Source: CAMLHU01 sp049680185 (GTDB taxonomy: Bacteria; Gemmatimonadota; Gemmatimonadetes; Gemmatimonadales; GWC2-71-9). Taken from it: a stretch of 54,554 nt of DNA. The position numbers and the translations under genes are program-made. The notes under the pieces are model-generated. The model was not told where the DNA came from and did no database searches. It saw nothing but the letters and a program-made list of their open reading frames with translations. Below, piece by piece: positions 17,781 to 26,905 of this stretch. Location: positions 1 through 54,554 of the forward strand of contig JBAUHI010000023.1 of NCBI GenBank assembly GCA_049680185.1. Direction: 5' to 3'. The first letter of the stretch is position 1; each line of letters begins with the position of its first letter.

Positions 17781-18101
17781 ATGCCGACGTACGAGTACCA
17801 CTGCCCCAAAGGGCATGAGTTCGAACTCTTCCAGAAGATGTCCGACAAGCCGCGGGCCAAGTGCCCGGTCTGCGGCCGGCCGGCGGCGCGCCGCATCTCC
17901 GGTGGGGCCGGCCTCGTGTTCAAGGGCAGCGGCTTCTACATCACGGATTACGGCAAGGACGGGAAGGGACCGCGCAAGGACCCGACGGAATCGAAGCCCG
18001 CCGAGTCGAAGCCCGAGACCAAGTCCGAGACCAAGTCAGACGCCAAGCCTGATACCACCCCGAAGCCGAAAGCAGCGTCCAACAAGAAGGCGGCGGAGTG
18101 A
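17781..18101 (+). CDS. FmdB-type zinc ribbon protein
   Basis: 106 residues from ATG 17781, preceded by GAGGTG at good spacing. The N-terminus MPTYEYHCPKGHEFE and the CPVCG about 25 residues later form the FmdB/CxxC_CxxC_SSSS zinc ribbon, although the first knuckle is C-x-x-x-H here instead of C-x-x-C. The ISGGAGLVFKGSGFYITDYG segment (about 39-58) is the typical continuation. The tail is a charged, low-complexity Lys/Glu/Ser/Thr region. The family's function is unknown. It overlaps argS by four bases. Confidence 0.85.
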   Translation: MPTYEYHCPKGHEFELFQKMSDKPRAKCPVCGRPAARRISGGAGLVFKGSGFYITDYGKDGKGPRKDPTESKPAESKPETKSETKSDAKPDTTPKPKAASNKKAAE

Positions 18102-19738
18102 GCGACCAGTTGCGTGCCGAGCTGGCGCGGATCGCCGCCACGCTCGGCGGCGACGAGGTGTCGTTCGTGCTCGAGCGCCCGCGCGACGAGGCCCACGGCG
18201 ACTGGGCCACCAACCTGGCCCTCCTCCTGGCCAAGGCGCAGAAAGCCAAGCCGCGCGCGGTGGCCGAACAGATCGTCGCGGCCTTGGCGTTGCCGGCCGG
18301 CGTCATCGCACGCACCGAGATCGCCGGACCGGGGTTCATCAATTTCTGGCTGGGGCGTGATCAGCTGGCCGGCGACCTTGCCGCCATCATCGCCGCCAGC
18401 GCTGCCTACGGCCGCCACGACTTCGGGCGCGGCACTTCGATCAATCTCGAGTTCGTCTCCGCCAACCCTACCGGCCCGCTCCACGTCGGTCACGGTCGTG
18501 GCGCCGCCCTCGGCGATGGCATCGCCGCCCTCCTGGAGTGGACCGGGCACGCGGTGACCCGCGAGTTCTACATCAACGACGCCGGCGTGCAGATCGACAA
18601 GCTGGCGCTCTCGCTCTGGGCGCGGGTGCAGCAGGCGGCAGGGCGTGCAGCCGAGATCCCCGATGGCGGGTATCACGGCGCGTACCTCGTCGAGTCCGCG
18701 GTGCAGCTGCTGGCACAGGAAGGGCGCGGCTTCGCGGACCTGCCGCCGGACCAGGGCGTCGCGCGCTGCCGGGCGCTGGGGCTCACGCTGATGCGGGCCG
18801 AGCAGGACAACGACCTGCGGCAGTTCGGGGTGCACTTCGCGGTGTGGACGTCGGAGCAGATGCTCTACGACGGCGGCAAGGTGGAATCTGCCCTGGCGCT
18901 GCTCCACACCCGCGGCCTCACCTTCGAGCAGGACGGCGCCCTCTGGCTCCGCACCACCGACTTCGGTGATGACAAGGACCGGGTGCTCCGGAAGTCAGAT
19001 GGTTCGCTGACCTACCTTGTGCCGGACATCGCGTACCATATCGACAAGCACGAGCGTGGTTTCGTCCACGCCATCGACGTCTGGGGCGCCGACCACCACG
19101 GCTACATCCCGCGGATGCGCGCGGTGCTGCGGGCGCTGGGTTATCCGGACGGATTCTTCGATGTGTCGGTGGTGCAGTTGGTCAAGGTGGTGCGGGGCGG
19201 GGAAGAGATGAAGATGTCGAAGCGCTCCGGCGAGTTCGTCACCCTGCGCGATCTCTTCGACGAGGTCGGGGTCGATGCCGCGCGCTACTTCTTCCTGATG
19301 CGGCGCGGCGACAGCCACCTCACCTTCGACATCGACCTCGCCAAGAGCCAGACCGACGAGAACCCGGTGTTCTACGTGCAGATGGCGCACGCCCGCATGA
19401 GCGGCATTTTTCGCGTGGCCGGCCGCGGGCCCGAATCGGCCGATCCGACGCTGGTGGACCTGGCAGCGCTCGCCGCCCCGCTCGATCAGGAGCTTCTCAA
19501 GCGGCTCACCGCATTTCCCGATGTGGTGGCGGCGGCGGCGCGGGTGCGCGAGCCCCACCGCATCACCGCGTACCTCGAGGACCTCGCGCGCTTGAGCCAC
19601 AACTGGTACCATCACTGCCGCGTGCTGGGCGAGGCGCCGGCGGTGGAGGCGGCGCGGCTGGCCCTGGCCCGCGCCACCCGCATCGTGCTCGCCAACGGGC
19701 TCTCGCTCCTCGGCCTCACCGCTCCCGACCGGATGTGA
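18098..19738 (+). CDS. argS: Arginine--tRNA ligase
   Basis: 546 residues from GTG 18098. A class I synthetase charging tRNA-Arg. It has the N-terminal Arg-tRNA-synthetase-specific domain (about 1-80), the HIGH motif as HVGH in SANPTGPLHVGHGRG (about 123-137), the KMSKS-like KMSKRSGEF (about 371-379), and the C-terminal DALR anticodon domain containing HARMSGI and LARLSHNWYHHCRVL. The length agrees with the family. It overlaps both neighbours by four bases. Confidence 0.95.
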   Translation: MSDQLRAELARIAATLGGDEVSFVLERPRDEAHGDWATNLALLLAKAQKAKPRAVAEQIVAALALPAGVIARTEIAGPGFINFWLGRDQLAGDLAAIIAASAAYGRHDFGRGTSINLEFVSANPTGPLHVGHGRGAALGDGIAALLEWTGHAVTREFYINDAGVQIDKLALSLWARVQQAAGRAAEIPDGGYHGAYLVESAVQLLAQEGRGFADLPPDQGVARCRALGLTLMRAEQDNDLRQFGVHFAVWTSEQMLYDGGKVESALALLHTRGLTFEQDGALWLRTTDFGDDKDRVLRKSDGSLTYLVPDIAYHIDKHERGFVHAIDVWGADHHGYIPRMRAVLRALGYPDGFFDVSVVQLVKVVRGGEEMKMSKRSGEFVTLRDLFDEVGVDAARYFFLMRRGDSHLTFDIDLAKSQTDENPVFYVQMAHARMSGIFRVAGRGPESADPTLVDLAALAAPLDQELLKRLTAFPDVVAAAARVREPHRITAYLEDLARLSHNWYHHCRVLGEAPAVEAARLALARATRIVLANGLSLLGLTAPDRM

Positions 19739-20661
19739 ACGTGACGCTCCTCGTCGTCGGCTCTGTCGCCCTGGATTCGATCTATACGCCCTTCGGCGAG
19801 ACCGCCGACGCGCTCGGCGGCTCCGCGGTCTACTTCTCGGTCGCCGCATCGCTCCTCAACACGGTCAAGGTGGTCGGCGTCATCGGCTCGGATTATCCGG
19901 TGGCCGAGCTCGAGCAGCTGGCGCGGCGGGGGATCGATTGGGCCGGGGTGGAGCGCGCCGAAGGCGAGAGCTTCCGGTGGAAGGGGAAGTATTCATACGA
20001 CCTGCAGAGCCGGGAGACGCTGGAGACCCGGCTCGGCGTCTTTGCCCAGTTCCAGCCCAAGCTCCCGCCGGCGTTCCGGGTGGCCGAGTACCTCTTCCTC
20101 GGCAACATCGACCCCGAGCTCCAGTTGGGCGTCCTCTCCCAGATCGATCGACCCAAGCTGGTCGCCTGCGATACGATGAACTACTGGATCCAGAGCAAGA
20201 AGGACGTCCTCCTGCAGCTCCTGAAGCAGGTGGACATTCTCATGGTCAACGACAGCGAGGCCCGGGAACTCTCCGGTGACTGGAACATCCATCGCGCCGG
20301 ACGCTGGATCCTGGCCCACGGACCTAAACGGGTCGTCATCAAGCAGGGCGAGCACGGCGCCCTCCTGATGGACCCCGATGGCACCTTTGCCATCCCGGGT
20401 TATCCGCTCGAGGCGGTGTTCGATCCTACCGGCGCCGGCGACGCGTTCGCGGGTGGGTTCATGGGCTACCTGGCCCGCACGCGCGACCTCTCCGCCGCCG
20501 CGTTGCGTCGGGCGATGGTCTACGGGTCGGTGATGGGATCGTTCGCGGTCGAGCAGTTCGGCATCCGCGGGTTCGACGACGTGAAGGACACCGATGTCGA
20601 ACGTCGGGTCGACGGCTTCCGGCTCCTGACGGCGGTCCAGTTCCCCGGGCGGCCGTCGTGA
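19735..20661 (+). CDS. PfkB family sugar/nucleoside kinase
   Basis: 308 residues from GTG 19735 (GTG 19741 is also possible). PfkB-type ribokinase fold: LVVGSVALDSI at the start, ALGGSAVYFSVAAS (about 23-36) for substrate binding, VIKQGEHGALL, and the anion-hole/catalytic motif DPTGAGDAFAGGFMGYLA (about 228-245) with Asp as the catalytic base. The substrate is not readable; the position between argS and purM would fit ribokinase- or adenosine-kinase-like activity, but this is a guess. It overlaps both neighbours. Confidence 0.85.
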   Translation: MNVTLLVVGSVALDSIYTPFGETADALGGSAVYFSVAASLLNTVKVVGVIGSDYPVAELEQLARRGIDWAGVERAEGESFRWKGKYSYDLQSRETLETRLGVFAQFQPKLPPAFRVAEYLFLGNIDPELQLGVLSQIDRPKLVACDTMNYWIQSKKDVLLQLLKQVDILMVNDSEARELSGDWNIHRAGRWILAHGPKRVVIKQGEHGALLMDPDGTFAIPGYPLEAVFDPTGAGDAFAGGFMGYLARTRDLSAAALRRAMVYGSVMGSFAVEQFGIRGFDDVKDTDVERRVDGFRLLTAVQFPGRPS

Positions 20662-21677
20662 CCGAACGGCAATACGCCGCCGCCGGCGTCGACCTCGACA
20701 CCGCCGAGGACGCCAAGACAAGGATCGGCCGGATGGTCGCGGCCACCCGGACCGGCCTCTCGCTCGGCGAAGTCGGTGCCTTCGGCGGCATGGTGCGGGT
20801 CCCGGCCGGGTACCGCTCGCCGGTGCTGGTGATGAGCACCGATGGCGTGGGGACCAAGGTATTGGTGGCGTTGGCGGCCGGACGGCTCGACACCGTCGGC
20901 GAGGATCTCGTCAACCACTCGGTCAATGACATCCTGGTCCACGGCGCCCGCCCGATCGCCTTCCAGGACTACATCGCCGGGTCGGAGCTCACCGCAGAAC
21001 GCATCGCGTCGGTGGTGGAGGGTGTGGCGCGCGGGTGCCGGAACCATGCGATGGCGCTCACCGGCGGCGAGACCGCGATGATGCCGGGACTCTACCAGTC
21101 GGGCCACTTCGACCTGGCCGGCACCATCCTGGGCGTCGTCGAGGAGGACCAGGCCATCCACGGCGACCGCGTCGTTCCCGGTGATGTCCTGCTGGCCTAC
21201 GCCTCCTCCGGGCTCCACACCAACGGGTACACGCTGGCGCGCCGGATCCTCTTCGACGTGATGCAGCTGGCGCTGGACTCGTCGCTCGCCGGTACGACGG
21301 TGGCCGATCAGCTGCTCGCGGTGCACCGGAGCTACGCCGCGGCAGTGATGCCTATGGTGGGCCGAGTCCACGCCATCGCGCATATCACCGGCGGCGGGAT
21401 CCCCGGCAACCTGGTCCGCGTGCTCCCTGAAGGATGCGAGGCGGTGGTCGACGGCAGGAGCTGGACGGTGCCGCCGCTCTTTCAGGCGCTGCAGCAGCAC
21501 GGGAAGGTCGCGGTCGACGAGATGCGGGATGTCTTCAACCTCGGTGTGGGGCTCATCGTGGTCCTGGCGCCCGGCGATGTGGACGCCGCTCGCGCGGCCG
21601 GGCACGCCGTCGGGATCGACACCTGGCTCCTCGGCGAGGTGCGTCGGGGCGAGCGCGGCGTGCGATTCACCTCGTGA
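20658..21677 (+). CDS. purM: Phosphoribosylformylglycinamidine cyclo-ligase (AIR synthetase)
   Basis: 339 residues from GTG 20658. PurM closes the imidazole ring of FGAM using ATP in purine synthesis. It carries the N-terminal YAAAGVDLDTAEDAKTRI, the STDGVGTKVLVA segment (about 55-66), the ALTGGETAMMPG loop, YASSGLHTNGYTLAR and HITGGGIPGNLVRVLP. All are standard and the length matches. No other pur gene is in the window. It lies eight bases before ribD. Confidence 0.95.
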   Translation: MTERQYAAAGVDLDTAEDAKTRIGRMVAATRTGLSLGEVGAFGGMVRVPAGYRSPVLVMSTDGVGTKVLVALAAGRLDTVGEDLVNHSVNDILVHGARPIAFQDYIAGSELTAERIASVVEGVARGCRNHAMALTGGETAMMPGLYQSGHFDLAGTILGVVEEDQAIHGDRVVPGDVLLAYASSGLHTNGYTLARRILFDVMQLALDSSLAGTTVADQLLAVHRSYAAAVMPMVGRVHAIAHITGGGIPGNLVRVLPEGCEAVVDGRSWTVPPLFQALQQHGKVAVDEMRDVFNLGVGLIVVLAPGDVDAARAAGHAVGIDTWLLGEVRRGERGVRFTS

Positions 21678-21684
21678 GCGTGCT

Positions 21685-22776
21685 GTGACCGAGGCCGATG
21701 CGATGGATCACGCCCTCACCCTCGCCTGGCGGGGGTGGGGGCGCGTGCATCCCAATCCGATGGTCGGTGCCGTGGTCCTGCGGGACGGCGTGGCGGTGGG
21801 GGAGGGGTGGCACGCCGAGTTCGGCGGAGCGCACGCTGAAGTGATGGCGCTCGAGGCGGCGGGCGGTGCCGCACGCGGGGCCACGCTCGTCGTCACCCTG
21901 ATGCCCTGTGCCCATCACGGCAAGCAGCCACCGTGCACCGGCGCGATCGTACGGGCAGGGATCCGGAGGGTCGTCGCGGCCGTGGCCGATCTGAACCCGG
22001 AAGCGGCGGGTGGCGCCGATGCGTTGCGCAACGCCGGCATCGACGTGTCCGTGGGCCTGGGGGCGGTCGAGGCGTGCCGACAGACCACCGCGTTCCGGCA
22101 TCGGTTCACCGAGTCTCGACGCCCCTGGGTGGCGCTCAAGCTTGCGACCTCGCTCGATGGTGCCATCGCCGACGCTGGCGGCCGCTCCCGCTGGGTCTCC
22201 GGCCCCGTGGCGCACGCGTACGTGCAATGGCTGCGCGCAGGATTCGATGCGCTGGCCGTCGGTGGCGCCACGGCCCGGACCGATGATCCCGCATTGACGG
22301 TGCGTGGGGAAGTGGCGCCGAGGATAGCGCCGAAACGGGTGGTGTTCGATCGGGATGGAGGGCTTCCCGCTTCGTTGCAGCTGGTGCGCACTGCCCGTGA
22401 GCAGCGGACCATCGTGGTGCGGTCGGCCGGCCGGAAGGCGGCTGATCCCGCGTTGAGTGCCGCGGGTGTGATCGAGGCGGAGGCCGGGTCGCTGGAGATG
22501 GGCCTGCAATGGCTGCGGGAACAGGAGGGTGTTCTGTCGGTATTGGTGGAAGGAGGCGGCCGGTTGGCCGGGGCCCTGCTCGACGCCGGGCTGGTCGACC
22601 GACTGTACTGGATCCAGGCGCCCGTCTTCCTCGGTGCCGGTGCTGTGCCTGCCTTTGCGGGCCTACCGGCGCTCACGCTGGATGGCGCACCCCGGTGGTC
22701 GGTGGTCGAGCGGCGGGCATTGGGCCAGGATACCTTACTAGTAGTGGATCGGGAGCCGTGTTCACCGGACTTGTGA
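21685..22776 (+). CDS. ribD: Bifunctional riboflavin deaminase/reductase RibD
   Basis: 363 residues from GTG 21685. RibD deaminates the pyrimidinone from GTP cyclohydrolase II and then reduces its ribose. The N-terminal deaminase domain shows VHPNPMVGAVVL, the zinc/catalytic HAEVMAL and PCAHHGKQPPC. The reductase domain starts around WVALKLATSLDGAIA (about 148-162), with SGPVAHAYVQWLRA and LVEGGGRLAGALL. One odd point: the nearly invariant T-L-E-P-C is T-L-M-P-C here (about residues 71-75). The catalytic Glu of HAE is intact. Its 3' end overlaps ribE by 19 bases. Confidence 0.93.
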   Translation: MTEADAMDHALTLAWRGWGRVHPNPMVGAVVLRDGVAVGEGWHAEFGGAHAEVMALEAAGGAARGATLVVTLMPCAHHGKQPPCTGAIVRAGIRRVVAAVADLNPEAAGGADALRNAGIDVSVGLGAVEACRQTTAFRHRFTESRRPWVALKLATSLDGAIADAGGRSRWVSGPVAHAYVQWLRAGFDALAVGGATARTDDPALTVRGEVAPRIAPKRVVFDRDGGLPASLQLVRTAREQRTIVVRSAGRKAADPALSAAGVIEAEAGSLEMGLQWLREQEGVLSVLVEGGGRLAGALLDAGLVDRLYWIQAPVFLGAGAVPAFAGLPALTLDGAPRWSVVERRALGQDTLLVVDREPCSPDL

Positions 22777-23360
22777 CCGCCGTCGGGCGGGTGGCCAGGG
22801 TCGAGCGCGGCGCCGAAGGGCTCACGCTGCGGATCCGTGCATCCTATCGCGCCATCCGCCGGGGCGAGAGCATCGCGGTCGACGGGGCGTGCCTGACCGT
22901 GGAGCGATCGGGACGCGGGTGGTTCGAGGTCCACGTCATCGCGACGAGCCTCGATCGGACCGGATTCGGCACCTACCCGGCCGGCCGGCGGGTCAACCTC
23001 GAACGATCGCTCCGGGCTGGTGATCGCCTGGGCGGACACCTGGTCCAGGGTCACGTGGACGGCGTCGGGCGGGTGCGACGGATCGTGGAGCGCGAGGATG
23101 CGCGGCTCATTGACATCGCGGTGCCGCCGGAGGTCGCGGCGGTCTCGATCCCGCTCGGCTCGATCACCGTGGACGGCGTGAGCTTGACGGTCAATGCCCG
23201 CCCGGCGCCCGATGTGGTGCAGGTGGCGTTGATCCCGGAGACCCTCCGGAAGACGACCCTCGGCGAGCGGACCACCGGCGACGCCGTGCACCTGGAAGCG
23301 GACGTGATCGGCAAATATGTGGCGGCGCTCGTGCGCCCTGAGGCTCGGGACCAGCAATGA
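22758..23360 (+). CDS. ribE: Riboflavin synthase, alpha subunit
   Basis: 200 residues from GTG 22758, set by the family N-terminus M-F-T-G-L-V, which follows directly. It dismutates two molecules of dimethylribityllumazine to riboflavin. Two lumazine-binding halves are visible: VFTGLVTAVGRVARVE to about residue 95, and GGHLVQGHVDGVGRVRRI to about 190, each with a GESIAVDGACLTV or GSITVDGVSLTV strand. It overlaps ribD at its start, and its stop overlaps ribBA (ATGA). Confidence 0.95.
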   Translation: MFTGLVTAVGRVARVERGAEGLTLRIRASYRAIRRGESIAVDGACLTVERSGRGWFEVHVIATSLDRTGFGTYPAGRRVNLERSLRAGDRLGGHLVQGHVDGVGRVRRIVEREDARLIDIAVPPEVAAVSIPLGSITVDGVSLTVNARPAPDVVQVALIPETLRKTTLGERTTGDAVHLEADVIGKYVAALVRPEARDQQ

Positions 23361-24562
23361 CCTTCAGCACCATCGAGCAGGCGATCCGGGACCTGCGTGA
23401 CGGCAAGAGCATCATCGTGGCGGACGACCACGACCGCGAGAACGAGGGCGACCTTGTCTGCGCGGCGGAGCTCGTCACGCCTGAGACGATCAATTTCATG
23501 GCCACCCACGGGCGCGGACTCATCTGCTTGGCACTCACCGCCGAGCGGTGCGACCAGCTGGGTCTCTCGCAGATGACGGTCAAGAACACTGAGGAACTCG
23601 CCACCGCCTTCACCGTGAGCGTGGACGCCGATCGGCGGTTCGGTGTCACCACCGGCATCTCCGCCGCCGACCGTGCCGCCACCATCCATGTCGCGATCAA
23701 CCCGGTCACCACGCCGGACGACCTCCGGCGCCCGGGACACGTCTTTCCCTTGCGCGCGCGCGCGGGTGGCGTGCTGCAGCGGGTGGGACACACCGAGGCG
23801 AGCGTCGACCTGGCGCGGCTGGCGGGACTCCATCCGGCGGGGGTCATCTGCGAGATCTTGAACGCCGACGGTTCGATGGCGCGCCGGGACGAGCTCGAGC
23901 GCTTTGCCGCCGAGCAGGGGCTCACGTTCATCACCATCGCCGATCTGGTGGCGTACCGGCTCAGCACGGAGCGCCTGGTCCATCGTGAGGCCGAGGCCCG
24001 GCTGCCGACGGAGTTCGGCGAGTTCACGATCATCGGGTACCGCAACGACGTGGATGATCACGAGCACGTGGCGCTGGTGTACGGGGATGTGGCCGGGGCC
24101 AAGGACGTGCTGGTGCGGATGCACTCCAAGTGCCTCACTGGCGACGTGTTCCACTCCGCCCGGTGCGACTGCGGCCCTCAGCTCCACGCCGCGATGGAGC
24201 ACATCGTCGAGGCGGGGCGCGGCGTCATCGTCTACCTGGACCAGGAAGGCCGCGGGATCGGGCTCCTGAACAAGCTCAAGGCGTATGCGCTGCAGGACCA
24301 GGGCGCCGACACCGTGCAGGCCAATCAGCGGCTCGGGTTCCCACCCGACCTGCGCAACTACGGCATCGGCGCGCAGATCCTGCGCGACTTGGGACTTTCC
24401 ACCATCCGTATCATGACCAACAATCCCCGCAAGCTCGTCGGACTCGACGGGTACGGCCTCGAGATCACCGAGCGCGTCCCGCTCCAGACCGAGCCCACCA
24501 TCGAGAACCGCGCTTATCTCGCCGTCAAGCGCGACAAGCTCGGCCACCTCCTGCCGCAGTGA
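23357..24562 (+). CDS. ribBA: Bifunctional 3,4-dihydroxy-2-butanone-4-phosphate synthase / GTP cyclohydrolase II
   Basis: 401 residues. The N-terminal RibB half has DDHDRENEGDLVCAAE (about 22-37), HGRGLICLAL and RPGHVFPLRARAGGVLQR. The C-terminal RibA half carries the zinc ligands in SKCLTGDVFHSARCDCG (C-x10-C-x-C), the RGIGLLNKLKAYALQD loop and the NNPRKLVGLDGYGL end. The halves are complete, so it supplies both riboflavin precursors. Reading from ribE through this gene to ribH is continuous. Confidence 0.96.
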   Translation: MTFSTIEQAIRDLRDGKSIIVADDHDRENEGDLVCAAELVTPETINFMATHGRGLICLALTAERCDQLGLSQMTVKNTEELATAFTVSVDADRRFGVTTGISAADRAATIHVAINPVTTPDDLRRPGHVFPLRARAGGVLQRVGHTEASVDLARLAGLHPAGVICEILNADGSMARRDELERFAAEQGLTFITIADLVAYRLSTERLVHREAEARLPTEFGEFTIIGYRNDVDDHEHVALVYGDVAGAKDVLVRMHSKCLTGDVFHSARCDCGPQLHAAMEHIVEAGRGVIVYLDQEGRGIGLLNKLKAYALQDQGADTVQANQRLGFPPDLRNYGIGAQILRDLGLSTIRIMTNNPRKLVGLDGYGLEITERVPLQTEPTIENRAYLAVKRDKLGHLLPQ

Positions 24563-24566
24563 TCCG

Positions 24567-25037
24567 GTGACTGATATCGAAGGCCGGCTCCGCACCGCGG
24601 GCCGCATCGCGCTGGTCGTCAGCCGCTACAATGAGTTGATCACCATGAAGCTCCTGGAGGGCGCCCGCGCCTGTTGTTCGGAGGCGGGGGCAGCACCGGG
24701 TGACGTCGACGTCGTGTGGGTGCCCGGCGCCTTCGAACTCGGGGTCGTTGCGATGACGGCGGCGCGCTCCGGTCGCTACAGCTGCATCGTGGCCCTCGGC
24801 GCCGTGATCCGCGGCGAGACCCCGCACTTCGACTTCGTGGCCGGTGAGGCCAGTCGTGCGCTCGCCACCGTGGCACTCGAGACAGGACGTCCCGTCGGCT
24901 TCGGGCTCCTCACCACCGATGACCTGGACCAGGCGCTGGCGCGGGCCGGCGGTGCGGCGGGGAACAAGGGCTATGAGGCCACCGATGCCGCCATCCGCGC
25001 CGCCGATGCGCTCCGCCAGCTCGAGGGCGGGTCGTGA
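24567..25037 (+). CDS. ribH: 6,7-dimethyl-8-ribityllumazine synthase
   Basis: 156 residues from GTG 24567, four bases after the ribBA stop. RibH condenses the two riboflavin precursors and usually assembles as pentamers or icosahedral shells. Diagnostic elements are SRYNELITMKLLEGA, WVPGAFELG, LGAVIRGETPHFDFV with the catalytic His, and the NKGYEAT end. It completes the riboflavin pathway from GTP and ribulose-5-phosphate except for the unassigned dephosphorylation step. It overlaps nusB (GTGA), a common gene order. Confidence 0.95.
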   Translation: MTDIEGRLRTAGRIALVVSRYNELITMKLLEGARACCSEAGAAPGDVDVVWVPGAFELGVVAMTAARSGRYSCIVALGAVIRGETPHFDFVAGEASRALATVALETGRPVGFGLLTTDDLDQALARAGGAAGNKGYEATDAAIRAADALRQLEGGS

Positions 25038-25456
25038 GGCGCCCGGAGAGCAAGCACCGCGCCCGCGCGCTGCAACTGTTATACGCCTGGGAGGTGGGGA
25101 ATGGCGCCGGGGCCGCGGAGGTCGGATCGGGGTTGGTCCGCCTGGCCGAACACCCCGCCGATATGGCCGATCAACTGGCGCCGGCCGAAGCGATGGCGGG
25201 CGCCGTGATGGCCGACCTCGCCTCGCTCGATCAGGAGGCCTCGGCCGCCGCGGTGAACTGGCGCTGGGATCGCATCGGGGTGGTGGAGCGGAACATCTTG
25301 CGCCTTGGAGTTCTTGAATTGCGCGACCCCGCCGTCCCGCCCAAGGTCGCGATCGATGAAGCGCTTCACCTGGCGCACCTGTTCGGGGGTGCCAAGTCCG
25401 CCGCGTTCGTCAACGGCGTCCTCGATCGGGTGGCGCGCACCCTCGGGCGCCTGTGA
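25034..25456 (+). CDS. nusB: Transcription antitermination factor NusB
   Basis: 140 residues, all-helical family. NusB pairs with NusE (S10) on boxA RNA to support rRNA transcription. The N-terminus KHRARALQLLYAWEVG and the C-terminal pair of motifs NWRWDRIGVVERNILRLGV and AIDEALHLAHLFGGAKSAAFVNGVLDRV are typical. The ribH-nusB adjacency is a common bacterial arrangement. It overlaps the glycosyltransferase gene by four bases. Confidence 0.95.
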   Translation: MRRPESKHRARALQLLYAWEVGNGAGAAEVGSGLVRLAEHPADMADQLAPAEAMAGAVMADLASLDQEASAAAVNWRWDRIGVVERNILRLGVLELRDPAVPPKVAIDEALHLAHLFGGAKSAAFVNGVLDRVARTLGRL

Positions 25457-26574
25457 ACATCCTGCTCGTCAACTGGAACGATCTGGAGAACCCGCACGCG
25501 GGCGGGGCCGAGGTCCACCTGTTCGAGATCTTCTCCCGGCTGGTCCGTCGCGGACATCGGGTGCGCCTGGTCTGCTCCGGCTGGCCCGGTGCGGCGCCCA
25601 CGGCCACCATCGGCGGGATCGAGGTCCTGCGGAGCGGTGGCCGCCACACCTTTACGCTCAGTGGGCGTGGCGCCGTGCGCCGTGCGCTCCGAAGCGAGCC
25701 GGTCGATGTCCTGGTCGAGGACATCAACAAGATCCCGCTCTACACCGCCGGGCTGACCCAAGCGGCCCACTGTGTCCTGGTGCCGCATCTCTTCGGCGCC
25801 ACTGCTTTCCATGAGGCCGATCCCGTCTCGGCCGCGATCGTCTGGCTCTCGGAACGCCCCATCCCACGGGTCTACCGACGGTCGGGATGGCATGCCATCA
25901 GCGAAAGCACCCGCGACGATCTGGTGCGTCGTGGCGTCCCCCGGGAGCGGATCGAAGTGATCCATCCCGGCGTCGACGCCGAGCGATTCCGGCCCGATCC
26001 CGCCGTGGGGCGCACTACCGCACCCAGTTTCCTCTTCCTCGGGCGCTTGAAGCGGTATAAAGGGGTCGAGACGGCGCTCCGGGCACTGGCCCTGGCGCGG
26101 CGGCGCCGTTCCGACCTCTCTCTGGACGTGGTAGGTTCAGGGGACGATCGTGCGCGGCTGGAGCGGGTGGCCGCCCGGTCGGGCCTGGGAGACGTGGTCC
26201 GCTTCCACGGGCGCGTCACCGAGGCGGAGAAGCTCCGGTACCTGCGGAGCACCTGGGCCAACGTGTTCCCGTCGCCCAAGGAAGGGTGGGGGATCACCAA
26301 CGTGGAAGCGGCCGCCTGTGGCACCCCGTCCCTGGCGTCCGATGCACCCGGGCTACGTGATTCGGTCCGCGACGGGGAGACCGGGTTCCTGGTCCCGCAC
26401 GGTGACTCGACCGCTCTCGCGGAACGCTACCTTGCCCTCGCGGACGATCCGGGACTTGTGGCCCGACTCGGGCGTCAGGCGCGGAGCTTCGCAGAGACGC
26501 TCACCTGGGAAGGCGCCGCCCAGCAGACCGAGGCCCACCTCGAATCCCTCGTTGCCGCGCATCGTCACGGCTGA
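25453..26574 (+). CDS. Glycosyltransferase family 4 (GT-B fold)
   Basis: 373 residues from GTG 25453. The N-terminal domain begins ILLVNWNDLENPHAGGAE with the glycine-rich acceptor loop. The C-terminal donor domain has FLFLGRLKRYKGVETAL (about 195-211), LDVVGSGDD, and the E-x7-E motif in PKEGWGITNVEAAACG (about 276-291), all typical of retaining GT4 enzymes. Donor and acceptor are not readable. It is coupled to nusB and ends 16 bases before hpf, where no other surface-polysaccharide genes are found. Confidence 0.88.
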   Translation: MNILLVNWNDLENPHAGGAEVHLFEIFSRLVRRGHRVRLVCSGWPGAAPTATIGGIEVLRSGGRHTFTLSGRGAVRRALRSEPVDVLVEDINKIPLYTAGLTQAAHCVLVPHLFGATAFHEADPVSAAIVWLSERPIPRVYRRSGWHAISESTRDDLVRRGVPRERIEVIHPGVDAERFRPDPAVGRTTAPSFLFLGRLKRYKGVETALRALALARRRRSDLSLDVVGSGDDRARLERVAARSGLGDVVRFHGRVTEAEKLRYLRSTWANVFPSPKEGWGITNVEAAACGTPSLASDAPGLRDSVRDGETGFLVPHGDSTALAERYLALADDPGLVARLGRQARSFAETLTWEGAAQQTEAHLESLVAAHRHG

Positions 26575-26590
26575 CCAGTCGGAGGGTCCC

Positions 26591-26905
26591 ATGCAGACCA
26601 CCATCACTGCCCGCCATTGCCAGATCACCGATGCCCTGCGGGGCCGCGCCCAGGAGGTCTCTGACCGGCTTGCCCGGCACGCCGACCGCCCGATCGATGG
26701 GAGCGTGATCTTCGACATCGAGCGGAACGAACAGACCGTCGAACTCAAGATCCATCTCGCCCACGGCGAGGTGCTCATTGCCGCCGGCACCGGCGCCGAT
26801 CATCGCACGGCGCTCGACCGCGCGGAAGAGCGGATGCGCCGCCAACTCGAACGCGGGCATGTCGCGCCGAACCACTCCAAGCCGGCCGGGACCACCGAGG
26901 CGTGA
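26591..26905 (+). CDS. hpf: Ribosome hibernation promoting factor (short HPF/RaiA family)
   Basis: 104 residues from ATG 26591, chosen because it is preceded by a strong GGAGGG at 26581-26586 and because MQTTITARHCQIT is the family N-terminus. The beta-alpha-beta-beta-beta-alpha pattern is visible: TITARHCQITDALRGRAQEVSDRLA, then VIFDIERNEQTVELKI and TALDRAEERMRRQLER. It has no C-terminal dimerisation domain, so it is the short form. It overlaps hprK by four bases, an arrangement related to the hpf-ptsN-hprK clusters of Proteobacteria. Confidence 0.88.
   Translation: MQTTITARHCQITDALRGRAQEVSDRLARHADRPIDGSVIFDIERNEQTVELKIHLAHGEVLIAAGTGADHRTALDRAEERMRRQLERGHVAPNHSKPAGTTEA

Noticed and set aside
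21450..21700. FMN riboswitch before ribD
   Set aside because: ribD follows purM with seven bases between, and no RFN element is visible; the riboflavin genes are part of the longer run.
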